Of a stretch of 64,000 bases of DNA, positions 1 to 12,002 are shown piece after piece; position 1 is the first letter of the stretch; the number at the start of each line of letters is the position of its first letter. Below the pieces are notes generated by a model. It saw nothing but the letters and a program-made list of their open reading frames with translations. It was not told the origin of the DNA and searched no databases. The position numbers and the translations under genes are program-made. The stretch comes from Sphagnum compactum (Eukaryota; Bryophyta; Sphagnopsida; Sphagnales): contig OZ234494.1 in the NCBI GenBank assembly GCA_965153455.1, positions 1,426,001-1,490,000 of the forward strand, in the 5' to 3' direction.

Positions 1-193
1 GTCCATGATGTTTTATTGTGAGGGTGCTGGTATGCTCTATCCAGAAATACATTGCTTGCTGTAGCCTTGTGACCACAACACCTATGCCAAGTCTGGATGT
101 AATTGTGGAGAGGGAAAAAGGGATTGACCATGCAGGGAGAGTCACCACCATATAGCTGACAGACTTTGAATGTTGACTGCTTTTGTTTGCCAG

Positions 194-1941
194 ACATATC
201 TACAGTCTCTGACAGTGAGGCTTGAAGAGATGAGAGTGAAGCGTCGTGACACAGAGCAATGGATGAAACATCGACAACTGCCCCATGAGTTAGTGGAGCG
301 TGTGCGACGTTTTGACCAGTACAAGTGGGTGGCAACCCGGGGAGTAGATGAGGAGGTCCTAGTGCAGAGCCTACCATTGGATCTTCGGCGTGACATCAAA
401 CGCCATCTTTGTCTGGATCTTGTCCGACGGGTAAGGCCATTTGTGTTTTTTTAGGTTGTTGACTGTGATGTACACATCAGTGCATCAAACTGTAGAGTAT
501 GTCTGCAGGGGAGTGTAGTTATGTAACAGTTTGCTGAGTAGTGTTCTAAAGACGGTGCTCCATATCAACAGTTAGGTCTATGGGCTCTCCACTACTGTTA
601 TTTCCAAAAAGTTTGTCCCTCAGATGGTGAGTTGAATCACTTACTCAATGACAGAGGTGGTTCTCTCAATCAGGTCTTCTTACAACACAGAGATTGAGGG
701 TTTTCCAATTTTAAGTGGGGATGTTTTTTAAAGCCTATGTACATCAAGAAGTTCACTTGCCTTACCTTCTTCATCCTTTCCTCCTCCATCCTCCTCCATC
801 CTCCTAGTCAGAAAGGATTTGTTATAACACCTTCCTCCAAGTCAGAAGTTGTTCCTTCTTGTCATTTGTATGTCACATCTCTTTGTCATGCTTCTTTCAT
901 TCTTGTCAATTTCAACTGCTCATTATAAGGTCATCTCAGCTTTACTAGTTTGGTTTCCTCAATTTGGTAGCATTTTTGATACTCATGGGGCTGTATTTTG
1001 CCTTCTCTTGTGTGTCCGTGTTCAGGTTCCCTTGTTTGATCAAATGGATGACAGTCTCCTAGATGCTATGTGTGAGCGGTTGAAGCCTGCTCTGAACACG
1101 CAGGGTACCTACATAGTCCGTGAGGGAGATCCAGTGAATGAAATGCTGTTCATCATCCGGGGCCGCTTGGAGAGTGTGACAACCAATGGTGGTCGCACTG
1201 GCTTTTTCAACTCTGGGATCCTTGGACCAGGAGATTTCTGTGGAGAAGAGCTGCTTACATGGGCTCTGGATCCCAAACCTAGCAACAATCTTCCTATCTC
1301 TACCCGTACTGTAGAGGCATTGGTGGAGGTGGAAGCCTTTGCCCTGTTTGCTGAGGATCTCAAGTTTGTGGCCAGTCAGTTCCGGCGCCTGCATAGCAAG
1401 CAATTGCAACATACATTCAGGTTTCTGCTTTTGTTTTCTCTGTTTTTGGTGTTCTGTGAAAATTTCACATTCCCTTGTCTAAGATAACAGCAGTGTCTGG
1501 TGTGAAAATCATTTGCAATCAAAACATTGAGTTCCCTGAGTTGGAGCACCCTGTGATTCATCATTCTTTATTTCCCATATGAAAGATGAGAGCTTCCATA
1601 TCATTCTTTCATCAAGATTGGTTGCTTTCTATTCCTGCAGGTACTATTCACATCAGTGGCGCACATGGGCAGCCTGCTTTGTCCAGGCAGCATGGCGACG
1701 TTACTGCAGACGCAAGATTGCAGAGATGCGGCGCAAGGAAGAAGACCTCAGTCTGCAGGAAGCAATGGCTGCGTCTGATGCATTGCTTACCAAGCCAAGC
1801 CTTGGAGCCACATTACTGGCGTCTCGTTTTGCCACAAATGCAATGCGAGGAGTTCGAAGGTTACGAACCATGCATGCGGCAGAGATGATCCGCATATCCA
1901 ACATTCCTAAGCCCACTGAGCCTGACTTTTCACTTGAGTAG
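194..1941 (+). CDS. Cyclic nucleotide-gated ion channel (CNGC), 3' exons only
   Basis: This is the C-terminal part of a plant cyclic nucleotide-gated cation channel of the plasma membrane. Three exons join in frame: 194-430, 1026-1420 and 1641-1941, with stop TAG at 1939-1941. All junctions are GT-AG. Exon 1 opens with TYLQSLTVRLEEMR, the C-linker just after the last membrane helix. Exon 2 is the cyclic-nucleotide-binding domain, with the phosphate-binding cassette GDFCGEELLTWAL. Exon 3 holds the aromatic region HTFRYYSHQWR and an IQ-like calmodulin site, FVQAAWRRYCRRK, and ends in PEPDFS-like residues (PTEPDFSLE). The spacing and the YYSHQW/CFVQ wording most resemble group III CNGCs (CNGC15-18 type); that placement is from memory of the family. 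The pore and the membrane helices lie beyond the left edge, so 1-193 is intron. The gene is convergent with HSP90. Confidence 0.93.
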
Positions 1942-3296
1942 GTGGGATCTTGGTGAAGTTAGGGTTTGTATCATAGCAAGGTCTAACAACAATGTGCAAA
2001 ACCAACCCATAGACACTCAGTGATCAGAGTTGTCCTTGCCCATCAGTATTGATGAGTTGTTCAGTAAGTATGGGTAAAGACATGAAAAAGAGTAAAGGAC
2101 ACAAGGATGCAAGTTCCCTTCTGTTAAAATATGGAACTGATCCAGGATATTACACAGTGAGACTGTGCATCCTGTTGAGGCCCTGGGGATATATTTTAGA
2201 CTGGAGAAAACTGAGCATCATGTCAGGAACTTGTTCTACAGAAGCACTGGACGGAGCTAGGAACTCAGGAAGTCAGTGCTGGAATATTGACCCTGACTGT
2301 TGAAAATTATGTTACGAAGGCCAAAGATACTTTTTACCAGGTATTTCTTGCCCTGCAGACTTTAACCTACTTCAGATTTTTAAGGTATGGATGCATATGT
2401 CTGGTAGGACATTCGTAACATAATATTGATTAGTGCTAGTCTTCATTTCCTCATGGATTTCTTAATTGAGTTCAACTAAGGTGTTCACATTTCTTTTATT
2501 GTGGTTGGTTAATAAAGGAGAGTTAGTGTTCAACTAACTGTGCTTCATGCAATGAACTAATATTTCCAAGAGGACATGTCTGCCCACAAATGCAGACTGC
2601 TTCACATTGTTACTACTTGAAGATGGCAGTCAAGGGGTGTGAGTGTCCTGCCTGTTCTGTTGCATTCCTTTATATGGAAATTATCTTCTAACTTTGATCA
2701 TATTTAATGCAAATTTACTAGTCCATACACTTTATGACTACTACTTGAAGAAGGTGAAATGTTGACAAATAGAGTCCACTAGTCGGGTAATTTTTAGCTA
2801 TAGACCTGTGCTTATAGTAATCTTGCTACACTGACTGTTGCCTGCATGGCAAGGCTTCAATTTGTGCGACCTCATCCTTCCTGAAAGGACCTGCACACTG
2901 ACAGGACTGTGGCTTTAATCTGTATGCTGGAGTGTGCAAACTGACAGGGGCGTGGCTTCAATCTGCGTGACCTCATCATTGCTGAAAGGGACAATGCACA
3001 CTGATAGGGCTGTCTCAGTGATGACTGATGGTACATCCCACTCACCCACACCTAAAATCTGCTTTGGTCATTTGTTGAGCAGTTCTGAAATATTCCTTCT
3101 CCCAAATGCTTCAAAACTTAATTCAAACACTGATATCAGTTTTTTGTTGATATCTACTAGCATTCACTGTGCCAACAATGACTGCACATGAAGAATCTGT
3201 TTCTTCAAAACCTAAGCCTTCTGTGCAGAGTTTGGGTGTACAAACCGGGTGCAACCACCATTGGGTGGTATGTGCAGATCTATCTATGAAGGAGGG

Positions 3297-3490
3297 TAGT
3301 TTGTTTTGTTTTGTAGTTTTGAGATCCACCGAACCGGGATGCTTCAGATCATGTTCATGGTGTCTTTGGAAAGCTCTCGACGAGGAGGGGTGAATGGGCT
3401 TGGTTCAATGACGATTGGACTTGCGGTGCAAAAGTTCTTGAGTATTGAATGATTTCTTCACTGAAAATTAAATTAAATCATAGCTGAAAC
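3297..3490 (+). repeat. Dispersed repeat, copy A (inverted partner at 17850-18045)
   Basis: This segment of about 195 bp matches the reverse complement of 17850-18045 by eye. Shared landmarks are a TTTGTTTTGTTTTGTAGTT start, the core GGTGTCTTTGGAAAG and the end ATTGAATGATTTCTTCA. Similarity stops near 3487, where the two copies diverge. It is probably a fragment of an interspersed transposable element; no coding capacity or terminal structure identifies the family. Confidence 0.7.
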
Positions 3491-4152
3491 ATAGCTCCCA
3501 ATGTTAGAGTTATGATTATGGTGGACTGAAGATGGAGGCTACTTGGTTTGGATACATTTTATCTCCAGATGTGGGACATTTGGCTTAGGGTTTTGCTAAT
3601 TTTTCCTTTAGGGTTTTACATATACTATTTGACCTACAGTTGCATTGTCAAAAGTTGTCTTGAAAAATATGGGAAGTTTGCCTTTCAAAAGCAGGACATC
3701 AGGTTTAGGTCCTAAAGATTCAGTGCATCAAAATATCACAAAATTTATTGGATCTATAGTTTATAACCAGCCGGGGAGATTAAGCAAAATCTGCACATCC
3801 CATATATGATCAAATAGTAATTATGGGAATTCATTATCTTAGTAGTAATAATGAGAAATGTAATGAAGGTTTTGAGGTGGATATTTAAGTGTCTGCTTTT
3901 TTATGTCAATTTTTTCAAGTAACAAATATTAGCAATATTGGAATTTTGTCCAGAAATCATATTCATTTTATGCAGACGGTGGTTTTTTGTCCAACATTTT
4001 GTAGCTAATCCAAATACTCAATTTTAAGCTAGTTGGCTGGTTCCCTTTATAATGAGTTTTGGAATTGTCAGTCAGTACAAGTCTAAGGCATTGTACAGCA
4101 TTAGGGTAGAACTGCCCATCACCAATCACTACCCTATCACTGAACACTTCTT

Positions 4153-4693
4153 TAGATCTTCCTCATCTGTGCTTCATTTTGAGTGATTTAAAATGCTATG
4201 GGAGCGTTACCTCAAGCTCTAGAAACCATGTTTGAAGTGCAAAGGAAAAAGAATAATGAAAAAATAACAAGAAAAAAAAAAGCTTTTTAACTCACAAAAC
4301 TTGTTTTTTTTTTTTTCCTTCTCTTTAGACCCCTCCTATTTTCAAAGGTTTCTAACTTTCTCATTTTTTGTTCATTTTAAACAATTTAAAGTGCTATAGG
4401 AGTTCCACCTTCAGTTCTACAAATTATCCTTGTACTTTAATAGCAACAGATCAACATACAAGGAATGTTTTGGATGTTTGGGAACTGGCTTTGTAACGTT
4501 TCGATGGTTTAGTGGTTTATGTCTTTTGAGTTCTTGACCCCCTCTACTTTGGGGGGCAGTAACTTTTTCAATTCTATTTTGCTTTTTGTGTTTTAAGTGT
4601 GTCAGATGCATCAATAGGAGTTGAAATTTTGTTTGGACACCAGAAATAACAGAGTCTTCCCTTGGATGCAGCCTGCCCTGAGCGCTTAAGTGT
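4153..4693 (+). repeat. Dispersed ~540-bp repeat, second copy at 34455-34990
   Basis: The segment aligns along its length with 34455-34990, which lies inside a CACTA-type element. Landmarks in both are ATTTAAAATG, AATGAAAAAATAACAAGAA, a poly-T run, and CATACAAGGAA followed by TTGGGAACTGGC. Inside each copy a motif (ATTTAAA-TG/GTGCTAT-GGAG..CTACAAAT) is repeated about 215 bp downstream, so the repeat itself arose by internal duplication. I see no intact CACTA ends around this copy. Confidence 0.7.
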
Positions 4694-5544
4694 TCGCTCA
4701 CCAGCCATTCGACTCTATATCATAAATACTTTCCTTTCAATTTTATTCATCTGTTTTTCCTGATCGAACTTGTCCCTGATATTAGTGCAGTTTTTTTCCA
4801 CCAATTTCACCTTTCCAGTTTTCCCAGTTTGTTCACAATAGTTCAGATGTTAGTGCATTTTCTTTCCACCAGTTATACCATCCCAGTTCAGTTGTCAGTG
4901 TTCGATTTAAGAGCATTGTAGTTTGGTTAGGGTAGAGAAAATTTGCCTTATGGATTTGATTGCAATTTCTTGCTGTTTTATGCTTTTCAATGAAAATACT
5001 GTTCTGTGAAATGAAACATCTGTGTTTTGTACATTATAATAAGCAAATCTTCACAATCATAAATTCATTTGATTGTAATACTTAGTATGTGGTAGATTTT
5101 TTATCAACAACTTTATGTGTGTAGAATTTAAAAGTTCAAGTGATGGTTGTGTACTTCTCTTCTTCAATTTCAGTTCTTTTCCTTCGGACATAATTTTTAA
5201 TTGGTTTGGTAACACAAACAAACAACAAAAACAACTATTTAATACAAAATTCTTCAAAAGAAAAATCTTCCAATTTCAATGAAACATATGTAATGAAATG
5301 ACAGATTTTTCTAACACATTACCCACATTGTGATATCTACATTATCTTTCTCCCTTCTGAATATCTTTCAATAGCAAAAAACGTTCAAAGTTCTAGATTA
5401 CCATTAAAAGTCTCTCCAGTGAAAGAAGGAACCACAATGGTCAAAAAACCTTATCAAAGGTCAGACTGCATTCAGGTAGTTAGTGAATGAATGAACACCA
5501 AAACTTTTTCCCCAAAGGCTACATAGCTCTTCCAACTGCAATTT

Positions 5545-8500
5545 TTAGTCCACCTCCTCCATGCGGCTACCTTCATCTACATCCTCTTCTAGAGTGGGCA
5601 TATCACCTTCATCATCCACAACAGCTGAAGGATCCTCATCAATACTTAAACCCAGCTTAATCATGCGATGGATTCGTGTGCCGAAGGTATTTGGATCATC
5701 CAGACTGAAGCCAGATGTCAACATTGCTGCATTCATCATAACAGCGTGTTATTAGAACTCACAGAACAGGAAGGTGAAGTGAAATTAGACAGACACTGCT
5801 TCTCCCCAATTGGATTGAAAAAACCCACATTTATAGGTGGGACAAACTGCTGTAATTAATAAATGTGCAAACAAAGAAGCTTACTATTGGTGTAGACTTA
5901 AAACAACAAAAGTATGCGGTACATACCAGTTTCAAATAGCAGTAAGACAAGATCCTTGACTGTTTTGTCTGACTTGTCTACATCAACACGCTTGCGCAAC
6001 TCAATCATAACTGAGTTCTCTGGGTTGATTTCAAGAGTCTTCTTGCTGCTCATGTAACTGCCCATGCTTGTGTCTCGGAGTGCTTGTGCCTTCATGATAC
6101 GCTCCATGTTGGCACTCCAGCCATATCTGCATCATGTTGATTCAGCAGAAACTGTAAGTCCACTTTTTCAATCCAGTTTCTACAAAAATTATGATAGCTG
6201 CTATCAGGGAATCAGATATAAGTTCCACATGATTTCATATAGGTTTGAGATGTAGTTTCGCAAAAAATTGAAGACTTGTTACAGTGAAGGAATAAGCTAA
6301 ATCAAAATGAAGGGACAGAAACTCACTCGCCAGTCACCAAGACACAAGGTGAATCCACAATGCGGTCAGATACCTGCACCTTCTCCACCTTGTCCCCAAG
6401 AATTTCCTGCTCATCCAGGGCTCACTGTTAGTTATCAGGGACGTACTAACAGCAAAAGAAACCTAAGTGAAAATTTAAAAGTACACAACTTACCACGTGT
6501 AAAGAAACAACATTAAATAACTATATTATACTACTTATACAGACCTTTATGACTTTGCAAAGGGGTTCAAACTGGGCTTTGATCTCCTCTTTCTTCTTTT
6601 TCTCATCCTCAGTCTCATCCAATTTCAGCCCTTCCTTTGTTGCGGAAACCAGCTTTTTCCCATCATACTCCTTCAATTGTTGCACTGCATATTCAAAGCA
6701 GGGCAGAGCATGAAAATGCATTTTACACATCACCATAAATTGTAGCCCCCAAAGGCTTCAAGCAGAAATAGATAACTCCTCACAGAAGCCCAATAGAGAT
6801 GTAAACACTACATGTCCTACTTGCAAGGGGAGAACAGGCAAAAAAATCTACCTGCATACTCATCAATAGGATCCACCATAAAGAGGACTTCAAGACCACG
6901 CTTCTTGAGCTTCTCCAAGAATGGAGAGTTCTCAACAGCTTTGCGAGATTCGCCAGTTATGTAATAGATGTCCTTTTGTCCATCTTTCATGCGTGTCACA
7001 TAATCCTTGAGAGAAGTCATCTCTTCTCCTGACTTGGTGGATTGGTACCTCAACAAATCTGCAGAGAAACAAGATCAAACAATCAGGAAACCACAGAAAA
7101 ACAAGCATCAACATTTCCAATGAGAAACAAATGGAAATTAGTGCAGAGCTGAGATTGCAAGACAATACCAGCAAGCTTTGCACGATTTTGGGAATCCTCA
7201 TGGATGCCAAGCTTCAAGTTCTTTCCAAAGGCCTCATAAAACTTGGCATAATCTTCCTTGTTCTCTGCAATCTCATTGAACAGCTCTATGCACTTTTTCA
7301 CAATGTTCTTTCGGATAACCTGCAATTTCACAAAAAGTACTGTGAAACTTCATTCTAGAACCCACAAGCTTGGACAGATAAATCATTGCACATCCATAGC
7401 ACATACTGCACAAGACAGGCTGATAAACTCAGAAAGGCTGCTGAATTAGATTGAAAATTAGTCGATTTGAGTCTACAGTAGCATATGTACAACGCATCCT
7501 CCATCACAAAATGGTCACACAACCAAGAAGTAAAATACAGTGAGAAACACACCTTCAGAATCTTGTTTTGCTGAAGCATTTCTCGTGAAATGTTTAAGGG
7601 GAGATCCTCAGAATCCACAATGCCCTTCACAAAACCTAGGTATTCAGGGATAATCTCCTCACAGTTGTCCATGATAAATACACGGCGCACGTACAGCTTA
7701 ATGTTGTTTTGCTTTTTACGCCCATCAAACATGTCAAAGGGAGCCCTCTTAGGAACAAACAACACGGACTTGAACTCCAGCTGAAAGGCCAACAGCACAC
7801 CTGTCAGAATTCTATCCGAAACTTGCCTTGCAAAGCAGTACACTTCTGAGCACAGATAGCTTCACCTAGAGGCAGGATGCCTTCACATTACCTGACCCTC
7901 CACTGAGAAATGCTTCACAGCCAAATGCTCCTCCCAATCGTTGGTCAAACTCTTGTAGAATGCAGCATACTCCTCTTTGGTGATCTGGTCTGGTGCCCGC
8001 ATCCAGATTGGTTTTTGCTTATTTATTAGTGCCCATTCATGCGATACTTCCTTCACCTGCACAGGCAGCAACAGGGTAAAAACTGTAAGCAGAGGTGAAG
8101 ACACTCATTCAAGTAGAAGTCTGTTTAATGTTTTGACAATAAAGTCTGTTTAATGTTTTGACAATAACATTTGATTTCATAGGCAATGACCCAGATTTGA
8201 GCAAAGCAATCCGTCAGACAAGCACCTTCTTCTTCTTCTTTGCTTTATCTTTCTCATCATCATCCTTGATCTCTTCAATTTTTCCCTCCTCCTCATCCTT
8301 GTCCTCTTTGTCCTCATCCTCATCATCTGATACCTCCTTCTCAGTTGTCTTCTCAGTCCATAGAGAAATAGGATAACTGATGAACTCTGAGTGTTTTTTC
8401 ACCAAATCCTTCAGCTTCCTTTCCTCCAGGTACTCCAGCTGGTCTTCTTTGAGTTGCAAAAGAATCTTTGTGCCCCGGCCCAAGTCCTCACCTGCAGGTA

Positions 8501-10039
8501 TGCCACACTCACTTGAACACTCACTCACTGTCCTAAATAACAGAGTTTGCCATGCCAGATAGAGGAGACAAATGAGAGGTGAAAAAATGTGCTGGAAGAT
8601 GTTCAACCAACATCCAACTCTGCACAATTACATGAGACATTTTATAGCTCTAACAACCATTCACCAATTGCCAGGTACAATAAGATGAACAGCCAAAATG
8701 CATTCACGAGACAAACAGAACATACTACAATAATGCCAACACCCTTACATCCTTGACCTACAGGCAAGAAATTTGACAATGCATTTGAGTTTCATCTGGA
8801 CAGTATAAGCAATACTGGCATTGGGTTGCAAGTGTTTCTCATCACAATGGGAGAGTGCCACCAATGTGATGAAGAGTTGAGATCACATACCAGTATCTCT
8901 TCGGACCGTGAAGGAGCCTCCAGCCTGAGACTCCCAAACATACTGCTCATCATCATTATGTTTAGTTGTGACAACAACTTTGTCAGCAACCAAATAAGCA
9001 GAGTAGAACCCCACACCAAACTGCCCAATCATGCTGATATCAGCTCCAGCAGAGAGCGCCTCCATGAAGGACTTGGTTCCCGACCTTGCAATTGTTCCAA
9101 GGTTATTCACCAGGTCTGACGCACACAGGGAGCCAAGGTAAGCCATCATGATGAGAGGAAAAGCACAACCACAGCACAGTGACATCTGATGGTTTAAGAT
9201 AAAGCACCAGCTAATATGACTTGATCGGTCACAATGAAATCCACTTGTGCCACTAATTTACAGACTCTCAAACCCTTGCTGTTCAGTTCAATAATGTTTA
9301 CCAGCCTTAGTCATTCCAATTCCTGAATCAATAATCGAAATTGTGTTGTTGGTTTTGTCGGGCACAATGTGAATAAAAAGCTCCGGCTGACTCTCTAGCT
9401 TGCTCTTATCGGTTAGACCTTCAAAGCGAATCTTGTCCAATGCCTGCACAACATAACACAGAACAATTTAGTAGAGGCTACATGCGTCCAGCAGTCTCAA
9501 GTGGAGATAATGGAAGGGAGTAAGGGGAAGCCAAAAAACCACGCACAAAAGCTTCCAGGGAGTCTCTTCAGAACCGTATTCATCAAACGAGTATGTAGCA
9601 CGTAAGATGTCGAAACAAGAAGAGCTCTGAAAATTTTGGAGTTGATCGGAGTAGGGATAGCACTCCGGCAGAGAGCATTGTGGTGGCACAGCATACGAAG
9701 AAGAAGAGTCTTATCGCACAAAGAAGGCGCAACGAGAGAGACATAGCTTACCGTTTTACTGACTTTCTCTCATTACAACAACGGCTTTCATCGCGTAATT
9801 CTACTACTGTACGCAACAAAGTGTGCAAGAGATGTGGCGAGACTTACATCGGAGGCGTTGGAAATAAGCTCCCGAAGAAAGATCTCCTTATTGCTGTAGA
9901 ACGTGTTGATGATAAGACTAAGGAGCTGATTAATCTCAGCCTGGAAAGCGAAAGTCTCCACCTCTCCTCCCTGCTGCGGCTCTTCCACTATCATCTCACT
10001 TCCCTGCTGTTGCTGCTCATCCTCAGAGACGATCGCCAT
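5545..10039 (-). CDS. HSP90: Cytosolic heat shock protein 90, complete 12-exon gene
   Basis: This is an ATP-dependent chaperone of client kinases, receptors and NLR proteins. The exons, in transcript order, are 9848-10039, 9302-9443, 8891-9115, 8226-8491, 7892-8056, 7553-7780, 7169-7319, 6852-7058, 6545-6684, 6327-6406, 5927-6126 and 5545-5726. They total 2178 nt, giving 725 residues, and every junction is GT-AG and phase-consistent. The N-terminal GHKL ATPase shows [15 protein letters not shown] (about 56-70), DSGIGMTK (about 103-110) and [12 protein letters not shown]. An acidic/lysine-rich linker lies near 235-275. The middle domain has [15 protein letters not shown], and the protein ends in MEEVD, the TPR co-chaperone docking signal of cytosolic members. 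The start is the ATG in GCGATGGCG; an upstream in-frame ATG would add a non-HSP90 leader. The exon 4 donor (GTGCTT) is weak. There is no ER or plastid targeting peptide. Confidence 0.96.
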
Positions 10040-10910
10040 CGCTTCCAACCCCTCAAACACGAGGACGTAACCAAAACAGATTACCCGAAATCGGACCAAA
10101 TGTGGACTAAATTCAACAAAGTCACAAACAAAAAGTGCGCAAGAAAACCACCTACGATACTCTAGAGATAGAGGAGCACAATACGCACAAGATGATGAAG
10201 ATAAAAGCACAATAACAACGAGCACAGATCCAGCAAGCAGCGAAAGCAGAGCACGAATCGCGCGAGCGAGAGAGTCGACACAGAGCTCAGGAGGGGGGCC
10301 TTTGAAGGGAGGCGCTCTGGAACGGGAACGACCTAGGCCCAGCTCTAGCCGTCCGATTCATCGGAATAGCAGAATCCTGACCGTTCACAGCTTCCCTGTC
10401 CAAGGAGGTAGCATGGTAAAGACGGACGCACCGCTTCTAGTAGTTTCCATCAATTTCGCACCGTCCGATCACATAACTGCTCATATCGAACGGCCTCTAA
10501 ATCGCAGAAAACTCCCAGAAACTCGGCCAATTTTTAGTAATTCCCCGAATCAATCTTACACGTTCCCCAACCACATTGCGTACGTTCCCTAATCATGTGT
10601 CCTACGTTCCCAGAGCACGTTTCCTTACGCTCTACTGACTTTCTCCAAGTTCAAAAACGTTCACAGTGAGTTCTCTGCGTTCCATTTCTATGATTGCTTT
10701 GTGCTACTGGTGGGGAACAGGGCACCATTCTCTTTGTTCTCGATCCAATCCTAGTTCTAGAAAGTTCCCGCCCACTTCCCACCCTCTAGAATGTTCCCCG
10801 ACACCCTTGTTCCTGTTCCCGTCAAAAAGGGGAACATCTTCTTCAAAAACAAACAATCAGCAAATTTTAACTTTTAACCCTTTTTTAAAAAAAGTTACCA
10901 GTTCCATGTA
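10040..10910 (-). promoter_or_regulatory. HSP90 upstream region with heat-shock elements
   Basis: This is the 5' flank of the HSP90 gene and is more GC-rich than the surroundings. A perfect three-unit heat-shock element, TTCtaGAAagTTC, lies at 10755-10767, about 716 bp upstream of the ATG. A second, degenerate four-unit array (CTCtaGAAtgTTCccCGA) lies at 10784-10801. Between 10560 and 10640 the word CGTTCCC or CGTTTCC recurs several times. A purine/pyrimidine-biased stretch (GCGAGCGAGAGAG on +) near 10262-10274 probably belongs to the 5' UTR or core promoter. No convincing TATA box was found on the minus strand. Confidence 0.6.
10755..10767. promoter_or_regulatory. Perfect trimeric heat-shock element
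   Basis: The sequence TTCtaGAAagTTC has three alternating nGAAn units in exact 5-bp phase, the binding site of trimeric heat-shock factor. Its position upstream of an HSP90 gene supports function; distance to the transcription start is unknown. Confidence 0.7.
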
Positions 10911-10973
10911 AACTCTTCTCTGCTATTCTCTTTTCTTTTCTTGAATTGAATTATGAAATTTGATACCATGGAT

Positions 10974-12002
10974 GAAACAAAAACCTAAAACAAAAAATTC
11001 ATGATGGAAGTATATACCCAAATGGATGAAACATGGTTCATGTATGAAATTGACCACAAAGATGTAAGAAATTGGTCATATGGGTCAAATTATTCCTATG
11101 GATGAACTTTGATAACATGGATGAAATTGAACTTGAAATTGATTAAAAAGGTAAAATTAACACACATGAATGAAATTGATGGCACACATAAAACATACCA
11201 CATGGATGAAATTGAACTTGAAATTGATTAAAAAGGTAAAATTAACACACATGAATGAAATTGATGGCACACATAAAACATACCACATGGATGAAATTGA
11301 TGCACAAAGGAACCATACCATGCATGGATGAAATTGCACATGGAAGAAGATGATGAACAAAATTATACAAATGTTGTCCAAGTAAGTGGATTAAGTGGAC
11401 AACTGGGAAAATGAAATATTATCCCATGGATGAAATTAACCAATTGATGATATTAAAAAATATGGATGAAATTATAATCATTGATAAAAATGATCATTGA
11501 ATTTCCATCTAATGTAAGGGCCAATAACATAAAACAAAAACCTAAAACAAAAATTCATGATGAAGTATATACCCAAATGGATGAAACATGGTTCATGTAT
11601 GAAATTGACCACAAAGATGTAAATTGGTCATATGGGTGAAATTATTCCTATGGATGAACTTTGATAACATGGATGAAATTGAACTTGAAATTGATTTAAA
11701 AGGTAAAAAATAACACACATGAATGAAATTGATGACACACATAAAACATACCACATGGATGAAATTGATGCACAAAGGAACCATACCCATGCATGGATGA
11801 AATTGCACATGGAAGAAGATGATGAACAAAATTATACAAATGTTGTCCAAGTAAGTGGATTTTGAAGTGGACAATTGGGATAATGAAATATTATCCCATG
11901 GATGAAATTAACTAATTGATGATATTAAAAAATATGGATGAAATTATAATCATTGATAAAGATGATCATTGAATTTCCGTCTAATGTAAGGGCCAATAAC
12001 AT
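10974..12002. repeat. Large direct tandem duplication (557 bp + 472 bp)
   Basis: Copy 1 (10974-11530) and copy 2 (11531-12002) are nearly identical, starting at AAACAAAAACCTAAAAC and ending at GGGCCAATAACAT. Copy 1 is longer mainly because an 85-bp block is itself duplicated (11116-11200 and 11201-11285). The word ATGGATGAAATT recurs many times in both copies, so the unit probably grew from a short minisatellite. ORFs on the minus strand here are low-complexity products of the repeat. Confidence 0.85.

Larger units (their letters stand above)
1942..5544. other. Intergenic region between convergent CNGC and HSP90 genes
   Basis: This 3.6-kb stretch contains no recognisable gene. It should include the 3' UTRs of both neighbours. 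A segment of about 60 bp (GGCTTCAAT..GACCTCATC..CTGAAAGG..CACTGA) is tandemly duplicated about 101 bp apart at 2853-2912 and 2954-3011. Two dispersed repeats are listed separately at 3297-3490 and 4153-4693. The short ORFs here have no recognisable protein motifs. Confidence 0.6.

Noticed and set aside
11157-11874. Minus-strand ORFs rich in His, Phe and Ile over the tandem duplication
   Set aside because: They are direct translations of the ATGGATGAAATT repeat and appear once per duplicated unit; no coding signal.
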